From contig CAMLGZ010000003.1 of assembly GCA_946479745.1 (NCBI GenBank), forward strand, positions 124,001 to 188,000: a stretch of 64,000 nt of DNA, written 5' to 3'. Positions 32,147-43,245 of this stretch are shown here, piece after piece. A model generated the notes under the pieces. That model ran no database searches. It worked only from the letters and a program-made list of their open reading frames with translations, and had not been told where the DNA came from. The stretch is from an uncultured Pseudoxanthomonas sp. GTDB lineage: Bacteria > Pseudomonadota > Gammaproteobacteria > Xanthomonadales > Xanthomonadaceae. A program made the position numbers and the translations under genes. The stretch's first letter is position 1. The number at the start of each line of letters is the position of its first letter.

Positions 32147-32180
32147 AAAAGCCGGTCGCCTTCGCTATGGAAATTCACGC

Positions 32181-32762
32181 ATGACCGCCTTCGCCGCCCT
32201 CACCTCACGCAGCGTGGTCCTGCGCCAGAGCAACATCGACACCGACCAGATCATCCCCGCGCGTTTCCTGTCGACCACCGAGCGCGCCGGACTGGGCAAG
32301 CACGCCTTCAACGACTGGCGCCGTCAGGCCGACGGCTCGCCCAATCCGGATTTCGTTTTCAACAAGCCGGAGAACGCGGGGCGCGCCATCCTGCTGGCCG
32401 GCGCCAATTTCGGCTGCGGTTCCTCGCGCGAGCATGCGCCATGGGCGCTGACCGACCTGGGCCTGCGCGCCATCGTCAGTAGCGAGATCGCCGATATCTT
32501 CCGCAACAACTCGCTGAAGAACGGGCTGTTGCCGATCGTGCTGGATGAGGACATCGTGCAGGCGCTGATGCAGCGCCCCGATGACGAACTCACCGTGGAC
32601 ATCGCCGCGCGCGAATTGCGCACGCCCGGTGGCCAGTCCTACCCCTTCCCGCTCGACGCCTTCGCCCGCACCTGCCTGATGGAAGGCGTGGATGAGCTTG
32701 GCTATCTGTTGCTGCGCGACCCCCAGATCAAAAAGTACGAGGAACGTTTCCATGCAAGCTGA
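32181..32762 (+). CDS. leuD: 3-isopropylmalate dehydratase small subunit
   Basis: The 193-residue partner of LeuC, forming the swivel domain. It has [13 protein letters not shown] near the N-terminus, [17 protein letters not shown], and [13 protein letters not shown]. The ATG at 32181 gives [16 protein letters not shown]; the frame upstream to 32058 is within the repeat and was rejected. Its end overlaps the start of leuB by 11 bases. Confidence 0.94.
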   Translation: MTAFAALTSRSVVLRQSNIDTDQIIPARFLSTTERAGLGKHAFNDWRRQADGSPNPDFVFNKPENAGRAILLAGANFGCGSSREHAPWALTDLGLRAIVSSEIADIFRNNSLKNGLLPIVLDEDIVQALMQRPDDELTVDIAARELRTPGGQSYPFPLDAFARTCLMEGVDELGYLLLRDPQIKKYEERFHAS

Positions 32763-33840
32763 AATCGTAGTCCTGCCCGGCGACGGCATCGGTCCGGAAG
32801 TCACCGCCGCCGCCTTGTCGGTACTTAAAACGGTCGCCCGTCGCTACGGCCACCAGTTCACCTTCAGCGAACACGACATCGGCGGCATCGCCATCGACAA
32901 GCACGGCGAACCGTTGCCCGCTTCCACCCTGGCCGCTTGCAAGAGCGCCGATGCGGTGCTGCTGGGCGCAGTGGGCGGGCCGAAATGGTCGGACCCCAAC
33001 TCCAAAGTCCGCCCCGAGCAGGGCCTGCTGGCACTGCGCAAAGGCATGGGCCTGTACGCCAACCTGCGCCCGGTGCGCCCCCATCCGGCCGCGTTGAACG
33101 CCTCGCCGATCAAGCCGCACTTGCTCACCGGCGTGGACATCATGGTGGTGCGCGAACTCACCGGCGGCATCTATTTCGGCGAGAAGACCCGCACCGCCGA
33201 ATCCGCCAGCGATCTGTGCACGTATTCGGTAGCGGAGATCGAGCGCGTATTGCGCAGCGCATTCAAGCTGGCCCGTCAGCGCCGCAGCTACGTGGTGTCG
33301 GTGGACAAGGCCAACGTGCTGGAAACTTCGCGCCTGTGGCGGGATGTCGCAGCGCGCATCGGCCGCGACGAGTTCCCCGAGGTGAAGTTGGAACACGTGC
33401 TGGTGGATGCGATGGCCATGCACCTGCTGGCGCATCCGCGCGAGTACGACGTGATCGTCACCGAGAACATGTTCGGCGACATCCTCACCGATGAGGCTTC
33501 CATGCTGGCCGGTTCGCTGGGCCTGCTGCCTTCGGCCTCGCTGGGCGACGGCAAGGCCGGTGTGTACGAACCGATCCATGGTTCTGCGCCGGACATCGCC
33601 GGCAAGGGCATCGCCAACCCTTACGCGACGATCCTCAGCGCGGCCATGCTGCTGCGCCATTCTCTGGGTCTGCATGATGAAGCCGACTGCATAGAACGCT
33701 CGGTCGACGGCGCGTTGAATTCGCACGCCTTCACCGCCGACCTGGCCACCAACGGCCGCAGCATCTCCACCGCCGCCGCCGCGCAGGCGGTGATCGAGCA
33801 GATGCAGGCCAATTGCTACGTGGCCGAATTGCGGGATTGA
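32752..33840 (+). CDS. leuB: 3-isopropylmalate dehydrogenase
   Basis: The NAD-linked enzyme oxidatively decarboxylates 3-isopropylmalate to the leucine keto acid. The 362-residue protein has [17 protein letters not shown], the NAD-binding [18 protein letters not shown] and the active-site stretch [20 protein letters not shown] precedes the ATG at 32752, inside the end of leuD. It is the last gene of the ilv-leu run. Confidence 0.95.
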   Translation: MQAEIVVLPGDGIGPEVTAAALSVLKTVARRYGHQFTFSEHDIGGIAIDKHGEPLPASTLAACKSADAVLLGAVGGPKWSDPNSKVRPEQGLLALRKGMGLYANLRPVRPHPAALNASPIKPHLLTGVDIMVVRELTGGIYFGEKTRTAESASDLCTYSVAEIERVLRSAFKLARQRRSYVVSVDKANVLETSRLWRDVAARIGRDEFPEVKLEHVLVDAMAMHLLAHPREYDVIVTENMFGDILTDEASMLAGSLGLLPSASLGDGKAGVYEPIHGSAPDIAGKGIANPYATILSAAMLLRHSLGLHDEADCIERSVDGALNSHAFTADLATNGRSISTAAAAQAVIEQMQANCYVAELRD

Positions 33841-33860
33841 GTTCTACAGAACAACCAGAG

Positions 33861-33938
33861 CTTCTCCCATTGTGGGAAAGCGGGGCCACTCCCTTCTCCC
33901 CTTGTGGGAGAAGGTGCCCGAAGGGCGGATGAGGGGAG
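33861..33938. repeat. CCTTCTCCC...GGGAGAAGG repeat after leuB
   Basis: A partial copy (33861-33880) and a fuller one (33891-33938: CTTCTCCCCTTGTGGGAGAAGG then GCCCGAAGGGC and GGATGAGGGGAG) resemble the leuC-leuD units. It forms hairpins that may end the leucine transcript. Confidence 0.75.
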
Positions 33939-34034
33939 AACGGAGTCCATATCCCTGATCTCCGGGTGCTGGAAACAAGCGCGCCTTCCTGGACGTAGCA
34001 ACAGAACTACAACTCCTGGTTCATCGTCTCCGCT

Positions 34035-34088
34035 CCCCCCTCTCCCGCCGCGCAAGCGCGTCGACCTCTCCCGCAAGGGGAGAGGTGA
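34035..34088. repeat. CCTCTCCCGC/GGGGAGAGG palindrome
   Basis: A CCCTCTCCCGCC start, a GCGCAAGCGCG loop-like segment, and CCTCTCCCGCAAGGGGAGAGG (34066-34086) resemble the other CTCTCCC-type intergenic repeats. It lies just upstream of the M23 peptidase gene. Confidence 0.6.
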
Positions 34089-34139
34089 AATTCGAGGCGA
34101 GGCTTTAAGCTCTGCTACCCTCAGTGGCCTTCTCACGAA

Positions 34140-35282
34140 ATGAACCGACCCAACGCGCTCCGCTCCGGTTTGATGGCTGCCATTTTCGCGATAGCCCTTT
34201 GCGTTCAAGCGCATGCAGCCACCCCCTTGCGCGAATCCTTCGACCTGCAGATTCCCGCCCTGCCTACACCCGTCGCGGTCGACGGCACCCAGCGACTGAT
34301 CTACGAACTCCACCTCACCAACTTCGCACGCGAACCTCTGTCACCGGTAAGCGTCGATGTACTCGACGAAAAGCATCGCGTACTCGCCAGCTTCAGCGGC
34401 GAGGCACTGACCTCGCGTCTTGCCCAGCCGGGCGGAGCCGCAAACGGCGCCATCGCACAGGGCATGCGTGCTGTGGTCTATCTGGAACTCTCGCTTCCCG
34501 CCGGCATGCCAGCGCGATCGCTCTCGCACCGCATCGAGTACCGCGTGGCGGACGACGGTACCTTCATAGTCGAAGGAGCAAATGTCCAGATCAGCGCAAC
34601 CGCGCCACCGGTGCTTGGCGCACCGCTGCGCGGCGGTCCGTGGGCGGCGATCCATTCGCCCGACTGGCCGCGCGGACACCGGCGGGTGCTGTACACGGTC
34701 GAAGGCAAGGCGCGCATTCCCGGCCGCTTCGCCATCGACTGGGTGAAGCTGGACGAAAGCGGCCATACGGCCAAAGGCGATGCCGACGTGGTCGGCAATG
34801 CGTACGGCTACGGCGCCGAAGTGCTGGCGGTCGCCGACGCCGTGGTGGCCGCGACACGCGACGATGTGCCGGAAAGCACGTCGGTCGCCGCCCACCCCAA
34901 GCACGCGATCGGCGACGCGACGGGCAACTACATTGCTCTGGACCTGGGCGACGGCCGCTTCGCTTTCTACGAACACCTCAAACCCGGCAGCCTGAAGGTC
35001 GAGCCAGGTCAGCGCGTGAAGCGCGGTGAAGTGATCGCCGCGCTCGGCTTCACTGGCGACTCCACCGGCCCGCACCTGCATTTCCATGTCGCCGATGCCA
35101 ACTCGCCATTGGGCGCGGAAGGCGTGCCGTTCGTGTTCGAACGGTTCGAGGTGCTGGGGAGTTATCCGGACATCGGCGAGCTGGGTTCCAAACCCTGGGT
35201 CCCGCGCGATGCCGACCAGACCGCGCTACGCGATAAGCAAATTCCGGCATCCAATACCGTAGTCAACTTCGCGCCCTTGTAG
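34140..35282 (+). CDS. Secreted M23-family metallopeptidase
   Basis: The 380-residue protein has a signal peptide ending near AHA, an N-terminal beta-rich domain (about residues 30-170), and a C-terminal LytM/M23 fold. Zinc-ligand candidates are the His in RGHRRVLYTV, the Asp in RFAIDWV, and HLHFHV near residue 310. It may cleave cell-wall peptides or act as a non-hydrolytic factor. No strong ribosome binding site is visible. Its TAG stop lies inside a GTAG palindrome. Confidence 0.85.
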   Translation: MNRPNALRSGLMAAIFAIALCVQAHAATPLRESFDLQIPALPTPVAVDGTQRLIYELHLTNFAREPLSPVSVDVLDEKHRVLASFSGEALTSRLAQPGGAANGAIAQGMRAVVYLELSLPAGMPARSLSHRIEYRVADDGTFIVEGANVQISATAPPVLGAPLRGGPWAAIHSPDWPRGHRRVLYTVEGKARIPGRFAIDWVKLDESGHTAKGDADVVGNAYGYGAEVLAVADAVVAATRDDVPESTSVAAHPKHAIGDATGNYIALDLGDGRFAFYEHLKPGSLKVEPGQRVKRGEVIAALGFTGDSTGPHLHFHVADANSPLGAEGVPFVFERFEVLGSYPDIGELGSKPWVPRDADQTALRDKQIPASNTVVNFAPL

Positions 35283-35373
35283 GAGCGACGCGAGTCGCGA
35301 AGCCCTCAGCCCTGGATCGCCCAGTTAATGACAACCGACGCGGTATGTGCTTCGCGACTCGCGTCGCTCCTAC
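35279..35373. repeat. GTAG palindrome pair (GAGCGACGCGAGTCGCGAAGC type)
   Basis: A 25-bp unit starting GTAGGAGCGACGCGAG at 35279-35303 is repeated in inverse at 35349-35373, ending CTCCTAC, with perfect complementarity. The left copy contains the stop codon of the M23 gene. Confidence 0.9.
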
Positions 35374-35412
35374 CGGTTCCCAGTCGCTGCTGCAACGCAA
35401 GAGGCAACAATC

Positions 35413-36018
35413 ATGCGCTATCTCGGACGCCTCCAGGAGTGGAACGACGAAAAGGGCTTCGGCTTCGTCACACCCAATGGCGGCGGCACCCGCGCCTTCG
35501 TGCATATCAAGGCGTTCGAACGGGTAACGCGGCGACCCGTGATTGACGACCTGGTTTCGTATGAACTGGTCACCGATCCCAAAGGCAGGTTCAATGCCTC
35601 AAAGGTGCGGTTCGCTTCCCAGATTGCGCCAAGCCAGGTCAAAAACGGCAAGCCTTTCCCGGGCATCGCGGTGGGCATGCTGTTCCTCGCGGCGATGGCT
35701 GTGTTCTGGTTGATCGGCAAGTTGCCCGTTGTCGTTCCCCTCGCCTACTTGGCCCTGAGTCTGATCACTTACGTGGCGTACGGCATGGACAAATCAGCGG
35801 CGCAACGCAAGCACTGGCGAACGCAGGAAAGCACGTTGCATCTGTTCGCCTTGCTGGGCGGCTGGCCCGGCGCACTGGTTGCGCAGCAGCATCTTCGCCA
35901 CAAATCGAAGAAAGCCCAGTTCCGGTCCGTGTTCTGGATCACGGTGGTGCTCAACCTGGGCGCGCTTGCGTGGTTGCTGCAGAGCGGCAAAGCCGAGGCG
36001 CTCAATGCCCTGCTCTAG
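35413..36018 (+). CDS. Cold-shock domain protein fused to DUF1294 membrane domain
   Basis: The 201-residue protein starts with a cold-shock domain (GRLQEWNDEKGFGFVTP, FVHIKAFE), giving potential RNA or ssDNA binding, and continues with a DUF1294 membrane domain of about three helices and the signature GGWPGALVAQQHLRHKSKK near residue 155. The ATG at 35413 follows AGAGG. The two-domain arrangement is found in many proteobacteria, with unknown function. Confidence 0.85.
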   Translation: MRYLGRLQEWNDEKGFGFVTPNGGGTRAFVHIKAFERVTRRPVIDDLVSYELVTDPKGRFNASKVRFASQIAPSQVKNGKPFPGIAVGMLFLAAMAVFWLIGKLPVVVPLAYLALSLITYVAYGMDKSAAQRKHWRTQESTLHLFALLGGWPGALVAQQHLRHKSKKAQFRSVFWITVVLNLGALAWLLQSGKAEALNALL

Positions 36019-36025
36019 CGCGTAG

Positions 36026-37625
<1,600 letters not shown>

Positions 37626-37723
37626 GGATGAAACCCATGACTTGTTACATTGAGCAAGCCAATACCGGAGTCCGAGTGGGTGGCGGAGGGAGTGGTCCGC
37701 CACCAGTGCCTTCGGAGCTCGAA

Positions 37724-38593
37724 CTACATCCTGTGCTTCATGAGTTCCTGACGAATCTCGTTAGCAAGCCGATAAACAGGTTTGGCCGTGTTGTCCCTCC
37801 AGACATCAGTAAGTGCAACATTTGGCGTACACGCTTGGAAGTTCACGCACTCGGTCATAGAGTAAAACCCGCCGGGCCCGCATCCGCCAGAAAGATCGCA
37901 CGCCACCATTCGCGCCGCAAGAAATTGAGCTTCCGGAACATGGTTCATTTCAACCGGTGTTCTGGCCAAGTCATACCCGAGCTTCCATTCGCCCTCTGGC
38001 GCTGACGACAAAATCCCGGCTGCCGCTACGACCGCGCTGGGGTTTTTCGAACTACGCAGTATGTTATCTGCCACTAACCGCGCCTCTTTTCCCGGTTTGT
38101 CGTCGACAACAAGGAGTTGCGCCATCGCCACATCACTTTCGGGATGGGAGAGGATCAGCGCCGCCTGATCATCGGACCGGCCATTGAAGTTCTTGCAGAA
38201 GGCAGCACCATACTGGATATAAACATTATCGGAAGCGGTAAGCGCAGGTCGGTTCTTTCCTCGAAACGCATGCGAGCGCGATTCGCAGAACATGGCGGCG
38301 ACGCGCAGATGATCAGCCTTCTGTGCGGGATCCACGCTTTCCCGAGCAAGTTTCGCTTGTAATTCAGCGTAGCTTGCCACTCCATCAAACGGGCGCTTAC
38401 TCGTTAGCGCAGCAGCAAGACCGCTCGAAGGTTGGGATTGCTTGTTCGAAGAGCTAGCTTGCACTGCATTCGATTCTGCATCCTCAGCCATTGGGGACGC
38501 ATCTTGGCGATTGTTCTTCAGCCCAATGTATGCGAATCCCACTATCGCCGCCAACACAACCGAACCGATGCTGGTCTTGGTGAAATTGTTCAT
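37724..38593 (-). CDS. Membrane-anchored hypothetical protein
   Basis: The 289-residue protein has one N-terminal membrane helix (VVLAAIVGFAYIGL, about residues 12-26) with positively charged residues after it, then a low-complexity Ser/Gln linker (residues 45-60) and a helical domain with cysteines at CESRSH, FCKNF, CDLSGGCG and CVNFQAC. The Cys spacing suggests disulfides in the periplasm. Base composition is visibly less GC-rich than neighbouring genes. Its ATG overlaps the stop of the next upstream gene, so the two form an operon. I do not recognise the family. Confidence 0.7.
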   Translation of the reverse strand: MNNFTKTSIGSVVLAAIVGFAYIGLKNNRQDASPMAEDAESNAVQASSSNKQSQPSSGLAAALTSKRPFDGVASYAELQAKLARESVDPAQKADHLRVAAMFCESRSHAFRGKNRPALTASDNVYIQYGAAFCKNFNGRSDDQAALILSHPESDVAMAQLLVVDDKPGKEARLVADNILRSSKNPSAVVAAAGILSSAPEGEWKLGYDLARTPVEMNHVPEAQFLAARMVACDLSGGCGPGGFYSMTECVNFQACTPNVALTDVWRDNTAKPVYRLANEIRQELMKHRM

Positions 38594-39066
38594 CCGCAGC
38601 CTCCTACGGGCGTAAATTGAAGGGAACCTGACGTATTCGCACGCACGAAACGTTCAACTTGGTTGCTCGGAAGATACCTGACTGTCACAACGGTTCCAGC
38701 CTCCATAAATGGACTGGTAATTAGCGCCTGCTGGGCGACTTGCTGTCGTATCACTTCTTCATCTCCGCAACTGTAGTTAGTGGCTCGCAAATTTTTGCCA
38801 TTGGCTGACACAGTGACCCCTGGCAAATTGGTAGGGACGAAGACACCTCCTGGCCCGCTGCCACCACCGCCTTCGCCCCCGCCTCCCGATCCACCTCCGC
38901 CCCCTCCGCCACCTGGGCCCGGCGGATCTTCAACTAACCAGCAGACTTGTTGCATCTGGCCCATAACGGTTGCCAATGCGCACTGCACGCCAGCATGCGA
39001 TTTTTCTGCATAAAGAGAAAGATAAGCGCCCAGCAACACAGCAATCCAAGCTTTTCCCCTACCCAT
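38590..39066 (-). CDS. Secreted Gly-rich hypothetical protein
   Basis: The 158-residue protein has a signal peptide ending near KSHA, a short Cys-containing segment (QCALATVMGQMQQVCWL), a run of Gly/Ser/Pro between about residues 51 and 75, and a compact C-terminal region ending VGGCG. The linker implies two modules. It is translationally coupled to the 289-residue gene (ATGA overlap). No catalytic motif is visible and the function is unknown. Confidence 0.7.
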   Translation of the reverse strand: MGRGKAWIAVLLGAYLSLYAEKSHAGVQCALATVMGQMQQVCWLVEDPPGPGGGGGGGGSGGGGEGGGGSGPGGVFVPTNLPGVTVSANGKNLRATNYSCGDEEVIRQQVAQQALITSPFMEAGTVVTVRYLPSNQVERFVRANTSGSLQFTPVGGCG

Positions 39067-39237
39067 GGAGCAGCTCCTAGTGGAACCTGCTTCTTGCAGG
39101 CGCCGCTAGTCGGCAGTAACTCGTGCCATTCAGAATGAGTACAGTGTCAAATAAACAAAGAACGCTTCGTTCGCCTGACATGCGGCGCCGACCCTGTGAA
39201 ATATTTACATGGGGCGGATAAGGCAGAAATAGGCCCC

Positions 39238-39322
39238 GTAGCGTGGGCTTCAGCCCACCACTTTCCGTCCCGACGCCGACGTAACCTGAGACATGACGAT
39301 GGTGGGTCAAGGCCCACCCTAC
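39238..39322. repeat. GTAG palindrome pair (CGTGGGCTTCAGCCCACC type)
   Basis: The first copy reads GTAGCGTGGGCTTCAGCCCACC (39238-39259); the inverse copy ends GGCCCACCCTAC (39301-39322). It lies upstream of the beta-propeller gene. Confidence 0.85.
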
Positions 39323-39358
39323 GAGGCTTGCTGAATCAGATACTCTTCGATCCCGCCT

Positions 39359-40531
39359 ATGAGTAGCTTCCGTATGCGCCGCTGCAAGCAAATTCTGGCA
39401 ATCTCCCTGCTCGCGGTTATTGCGCAGATGGCCGCGGCGCAAATCGTCGGCATCGCCCTCGACCCCAAAGCCGTGATGGTGGAAGGCGAACTGCAGATCG
39501 TCGACTCTCCACCCGCCGATTCCGTCGTGTTCTTCGAATTCTCGGGCGCCCAGGCAAAACGGCTCGGCCAGGTACACGCGCCGACGAGTTTCCAGGGGCC
39601 GCCTTCTTCTGTCGCCATCACCGCCGACGGCAAGCTGGCGCTGGTGACCGCGTCCCTGCGCGTAGACCCCGACAATCCGAAAGAGCTGGTACCGGACAAC
39701 AGACTGACGGTGATCGATCTTGCCGCTTCGCCCATACGCGTTGTGCAGACCATCGAATTGGGCGCGCCGCCTTCATCGGTCGCGATTGATCCCACCGGCA
39801 CCATGGCGCTTGCGGTGCACAACGCCGATGACAGCGCAACGATACTGAAGCTGGCGGGCGGCCGTGCCAGGATCGTGGAGAAGGTGTCGCTGGGCAAAGG
39901 CGCGGGCCCTCTCGCGGCGGCATTCGCGCCTGACGGCAAACGACTGCTCGTCTCGTTTCCCGATCGGGCGCGGATCGGCGTTTTCGCAGTGGAGAACGGA
40001 CGCCTGAGCACACCGGCGATCCGGGAGTTGAGCGCCGGCGTCTATCCAACCGCCTTGTCGTATTGCGGCCGCAGCGGGCTGGCCGTGGTCAGCAACTACG
40101 GCAAAGTCACTGGCGATATCGATACGATCAGCCTGCTAGACGTGGGCGCCGCCACGCCACGCGTGATCGATACGGTCAGCGTAGGGCCTGCGCCCGAGGG
40201 CGTCGCGTGTTCTCCGGATGGGCGTTATGCCGCTGCCTCGCTGCAGAACATGAGCACGTTGCCCAAGACGGACCCGTTCCATTCGCCCTCAAGCCGAGTG
40301 GTACTGCTGAAGATAGAAGACAAGCGGCTGCGCCGCATCGCCGAAGCGCCGTTCGGGGCCTGGGCGCAGGGCGTCGGTTTTCTCGATGATTCCCGTACCC
40401 TGTTTGCACAGAGCATGGTCGACCACTCGCTGCATCTGTTCCACATCGAAGGCGAAGCGCTCGAGATCGCGGCACCGCCCATCGTCTTCGAAGACGGCGC
40501 GCCGGTGTCCTACGGCATTTCAGGGCGCTGA
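39359..40531 (+). CDS. Exported YVTN-type beta-propeller protein
   Basis: The 390-residue protein has an N-terminal signal peptide (ending near AAAQ) and repeated blade motifs such as PSSVAITADGKLALV, PSSVAIDPTGTMALAV and GVACSPDGRYAAAS, the pattern of YncE/lactonase-like seven-blade propellers. These proteins bind nucleic acid or substrates in the periplasm, or have lactonase activity; I cannot choose. ATGs at 39359 and 39374 are both possible starts. Confidence 0.8.
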   Translation: MSSFRMRRCKQILAISLLAVIAQMAAAQIVGIALDPKAVMVEGELQIVDSPPADSVVFFEFSGAQAKRLGQVHAPTSFQGPPSSVAITADGKLALVTASLRVDPDNPKELVPDNRLTVIDLAASPIRVVQTIELGAPPSSVAIDPTGTMALAVHNADDSATILKLAGGRARIVEKVSLGKGAGPLAAAFAPDGKRLLVSFPDRARIGVFAVENGRLSTPAIRELSAGVYPTALSYCGRSGLAVVSNYGKVTGDIDTISLLDVGAATPRVIDTVSVGPAPEGVACSPDGRYAAASLQNMSTLPKTDPFHSPSSRVVLLKIEDKRLRRIAEAPFGAWAQGVGFLDDSRTLFAQSMVDHSLHLFHIEGEALEIAAPPIVFEDGAPVSYGISGR

Positions 40532-40616
40532 ATGTCTGATTTGCACTTAGCAATAGGCCGGGACTCACCCTATGCTGCCTTCCGCTCTTCGGAGCCACGG
40601 GACCCCGTGAAGTGCC

Positions 40617-40645
40617 GTAGGCTGGGTTAGCTCCACCAACCCAGC
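40617..40645 (+). repeat. Single GTAG palindrome (GCTGGGTTAG...CCAACCCAGC)
   Basis: GTAG is followed by GCTGGGTTAGCTCCACCAAC and CCAGC, a stem-loop of the GTAG-REP kind, here as a single unit between two plus-strand genes. Confidence 0.7.
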
Positions 40646-40706
40646 GCTTCTTGTGCACGGCAGTTGATAATGCAACTCAGCTTACTGACCTCTGGAGCAG
40701 CCGATT

Positions 40707-41183
40707 ATGAGACTCCTGCTTGCCTTCGCACTTCTTGCGAGCTTGAACGCCAGCGCCGCCCAGCCCAAGGCTGTTCTGGTGGGGCTTTGGAAGTCCGACC
40801 ATGACCTGACCATGGACTTCATCCAGCGCAATGTGAAGATGGAGGATCGGACGTACAAATTCCTCGATTCGCTGATGGGAAAAATGACGTTCAAGGTCAC
40901 CGACAACGAACTGCACTATGAGTTTCCAGACCACGAAGTAATGGTCAATGGCGAGAAGAAGCCTTTTAAAGGCTTTGACGGAACATCGCCATATAAGGTG
41001 CTCTACAACGACGAGCGCATTGTCGTAATCAGCTCGAACCAACCTATCACTGGCAAGGTGGACGTCACCATCTACCACTTTGATAGCGACAACGTCATGT
41101 GGACTTACGAAGGTGGTGCGGAACCACCTGTGCCTGACCTTCATATTCGCGAGTACTTCAGACGAATCGATGAAACTCCATGA
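40707..41183 (+). CDS. Small secreted hypothetical protein
   Basis: The 158-residue protein has a signal peptide ending near ASAAQ and a mature region with LVGLWKSD then beta-rich stretches (KMTFKVTDNELHYEF, VDVTIYHFDSDNVMWTY), suggesting a small lipocalin-like or beta-sandwich fold. GGAG sits upstream of the ATG. No family is recognised. Confidence 0.7.
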   Translation: MRLLLAFALLASLNASAAQPKAVLVGLWKSDHDLTMDFIQRNVKMEDRTYKFLDSLMGKMTFKVTDNELHYEFPDHEVMVNGEKKPFKGFDGTSPYKVLYNDERIVVISSNQPITGKVDVTIYHFDSDNVMWTYEGGAEPPVPDLHIREYFRRIDETP

Positions 41184-41232
41184 TGGTTCGTCTTGAACCC
41201 GTGAAGATCCTTGCATACCAACGGAGGCCATC

Positions 41233-41946
41233 GTGAAAACCATCGGCCTGATCGGCGGCATGAGCTGGGAATCGACCGTTCCCTACTACCGCCAGATCAA
41301 CGAACTGACCAAGCAACACCTCGGCGGACTGCATTCGGCGCGCATCGTCCTGTACAGCGTCGACTTCCACGACATCGAACGGCTGCAGCACAACGGCGAC
41401 TGGGACGCCGCCGGCGCATTGCTGGCCGACGCCGCGCGCGCCTTGCAAGCGGCCGGTGCGGACTTCGTGGTTGTCTGCACCAACACCATGCACAAAGTCG
41501 CCGCCGAGATCGAAGCCGCGGTGTCCATCCCGCTGCTGCATATCGCCGACCCCACCGCCGCTGCCATCAAACACGCCGGCCATGCCGTGGTCGGCCTGAT
41601 CGGCACCCGCTTCACCATGGAAGAAGCCTTCTACCGCGACCGCCTGCGCGACCGTCATGGCCTGCGCGTCATCGTGCCCGAAGCCGCCGACCGCGACCTT
41701 GTGCACCGCGTCATCTACGAAGAACTTTGTCTCGGCAACGTGCTGCCCGCCTCCCGCGCCGAATACCGCAGGATCATGGCCGCCCTGGTAGCCCAGGGCG
41801 CGCAGGCCATCATCCTGGGCTGCACAGAGATCTCGCTGCTGGTGGATGCCTCCGATGCCTCGGCGCCGTTGTTCGACACCACCGCGCTGCACGCGGCAGC
41901 GGCGGTGGAAATGGCGCTGACGGATTTGTCCGCCCAGGCCCGATAA
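41233..41946 (+). CDS. Aspartate/glutamate racemase family protein
   Basis: The 237-residue protein has the two catalytic cysteines of PLP-independent racemases, in VVCTNTMHK (about Cys81) and ILGCTEISLL (about Cys195), and starts MKTIGLIGGMSWEST as in YgeA/RacX-type enzymes. It probably racemises an acidic or related amino acid, giving D-amino acids. The GTG at 41233 follows GGAGG. It stands alone, with small hypothetical genes around it. Confidence 0.9.
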   Translation: MKTIGLIGGMSWESTVPYYRQINELTKQHLGGLHSARIVLYSVDFHDIERLQHNGDWDAAGALLADAARALQAAGADFVVVCTNTMHKVAAEIEAAVSIPLLHIADPTAAAIKHAGHAVVGLIGTRFTMEEAFYRDRLRDRHGLRVIVPEAADRDLVHRVIYEELCLGNVLPASRAEYRRIMAALVAQGAQAIILGCTEISLLVDASDASAPLFDTTALHAAAAVEMALTDLSAQAR

Positions 41947-42030
41947 ATCCGATGAACTGCAGACCTCGCTGGCCGCTGCAAATGCTCGCGCAGCGTACAA
42001 AAATGTGAATGCGACAATCAGGCGAATCCC

Positions 42031-42120
42031 ATGAAAGCAGCGATGCTACGCAAGGCATTGCCTGTCCTGCTGTTGGTGGCGGCAGCAGCATGCGCGGCGA
42101 TCGTCGTCGCGCTCAATTGA
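42031..42120 (+). CDS. Possible 29-residue single-span membrane peptide
   Basis: A short frame starting MKAAMLRKALPVLLLVAAAA and ending VVALN has a positively charged N-terminus and one hydrophobic helix. AGGCG lies about 8 bases upstream of the ATG. The size makes it uncertain, and no homologue is known to me. Confidence 0.35.
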   Translation: MKAAMLRKALPVLLLVAAAACAAIVVALN

Positions 42121-42161
42121 GTCAGACCTGGACTTCCGGAGGTTTCGGCTTTCTCTGCGAC

Positions 42162-42455
42162 CTACATATCCGCGACGAAAAAAGTCACCAGACCCAGATA
42201 GAAGAAAGCCGCCACGCCTGCGACTACGGCCTGTACTGGAGTAGACCCGAAGCGGAAGCCGGTACGGTGGCCGATCAATATGCGCAGGATCAAGGACGGC
42301 GTCCCGACCACGAAGGTAAACACCAATGCCCCGGTGAGCCATACCGGCCAGACGCGGGTAGCCAGGAAAACCAGCATCCCGTCGATCGTCATGTAGCAAC
42401 TTACGATCAGTACCCATAAAGAGGCACTGTTCCAGTCCACTCTCGCCGTTTGCAT
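42162..42455 (-). CDS. Small inner-membrane hypothetical protein
   Basis: The 97-residue protein has three likely membrane helices (LWVLIVSCYMTIDGMLVFLA, VWLTGALVFTFVVGTPSLIL, VVAGVAAFFYLGLVTFFV). The ATG at 42455 was chosen over an upstream TTG; GGGGACGGGG precedes it. No function can be stated. Confidence 0.7.
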   Translation of the reverse strand: MQTARVDWNSASLWVLIVSCYMTIDGMLVFLATRVWPVWLTGALVFTFVVGTPSLILRILIGHRTGFRFGSTPVQAVVAGVAAFFYLGLVTFFVADM

Positions 42456-42697
42456 CCCCGTCCCCAAAGTAATCGCGCGCCTACTTGTATATTTTCCCCA
42501 GCACCAATTTGCTGGTTGGTGCGCTGCACATCAAGCCCCTGGGGAAAGGGTGGACAGCCATTGACCCGGGACAAACGCGCGTAGAGAAGTCCGGGCCGGT
42601 TTGCCGAAAAAGGCGATTGGCCGGTATCGCGCCGCTGACGATTGACTGCACGTCGGCCTGGCTCTATCAAGGTTCACCGCCGCCGCCAGGTTCCGAC

Positions 42698-43183
42698 ATG
42701 ACCACCACCGCCAGCCAGCAACGCTCCGTCGATTGGAAACAAGCCGCATATGGCGGCCTGCTGATCGCGGCGGGCGATGCGCTCTTCGCCATCGCGGTGT
42801 GGTTCGAATGGAGTACCAAGGGCCTGACCCAGGTGTTCCAGAGCATCGCCGTGGGCGTGCTGGGAAAGGCCAGTTACGAAGGCGGCACCGCAACGGCGCT
42901 ACTGGGCGCGGGACTGCACGTGGCCATGGCCATCGCCTTCGTGGCGATCTGCATTGCGCTCAGCTTCCGCTTCCGCCTGCTGGTGGAAAAGCCGGTGGCC
43001 GCCGGCCTGCTGTACGGCGTGGCGCTGTATGCGGTGATGAACTTCGTGGTGATGCCGCTGTCGCGGGTGGGCGCTTCGCCCTCGTTCAAGCACCTGGACA
43101 CGATGGCGATGAGCGTGGTGGCGCACATGGTGTTCGGGGTGGTGTGCACGCTGTTTGCGCGGCGTGCGCGGCGGTTGGCTTGA
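42698..43183 (+). CDS. Four-helix membrane hypothetical protein
   Basis: The 161-residue protein has four likely membrane helices, starting near AAYGGLLIAAGDALFAIA and ending VVAHMVFGVVCTLFA, with a charged end. The ATG at 42698 begins the protein-like region; the frame upstream to 42485 is unlikely. Function is unknown. Confidence 0.75.
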   Translation: MTTTASQQRSVDWKQAAYGGLLIAAGDALFAIAVWFEWSTKGLTQVFQSIAVGVLGKASYEGGTATALLGAGLHVAMAIAFVAICIALSFRFRLLVEKPVAAGLLYGVALYAVMNFVVMPLSRVGASPSFKHLDTMAMSVVAHMVFGVVCTLFARRARRLA

Positions 43184-43245
43184 GGGCGCGCCCAGGATCT
43201 TGAGGTTGGTGCCAACAGCAAAGGCTTGCACAGCCAGGCATCACT

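Noticed and set aside
37628..38005. A 125-residue plus-strand frame beside the tRNA-like remnant
   Set aside because: It overlaps the 289-residue minus-strand gene and has no ribosome site or protein-like pattern; the minus-strand gene is coupled to its neighbour and is preferred.
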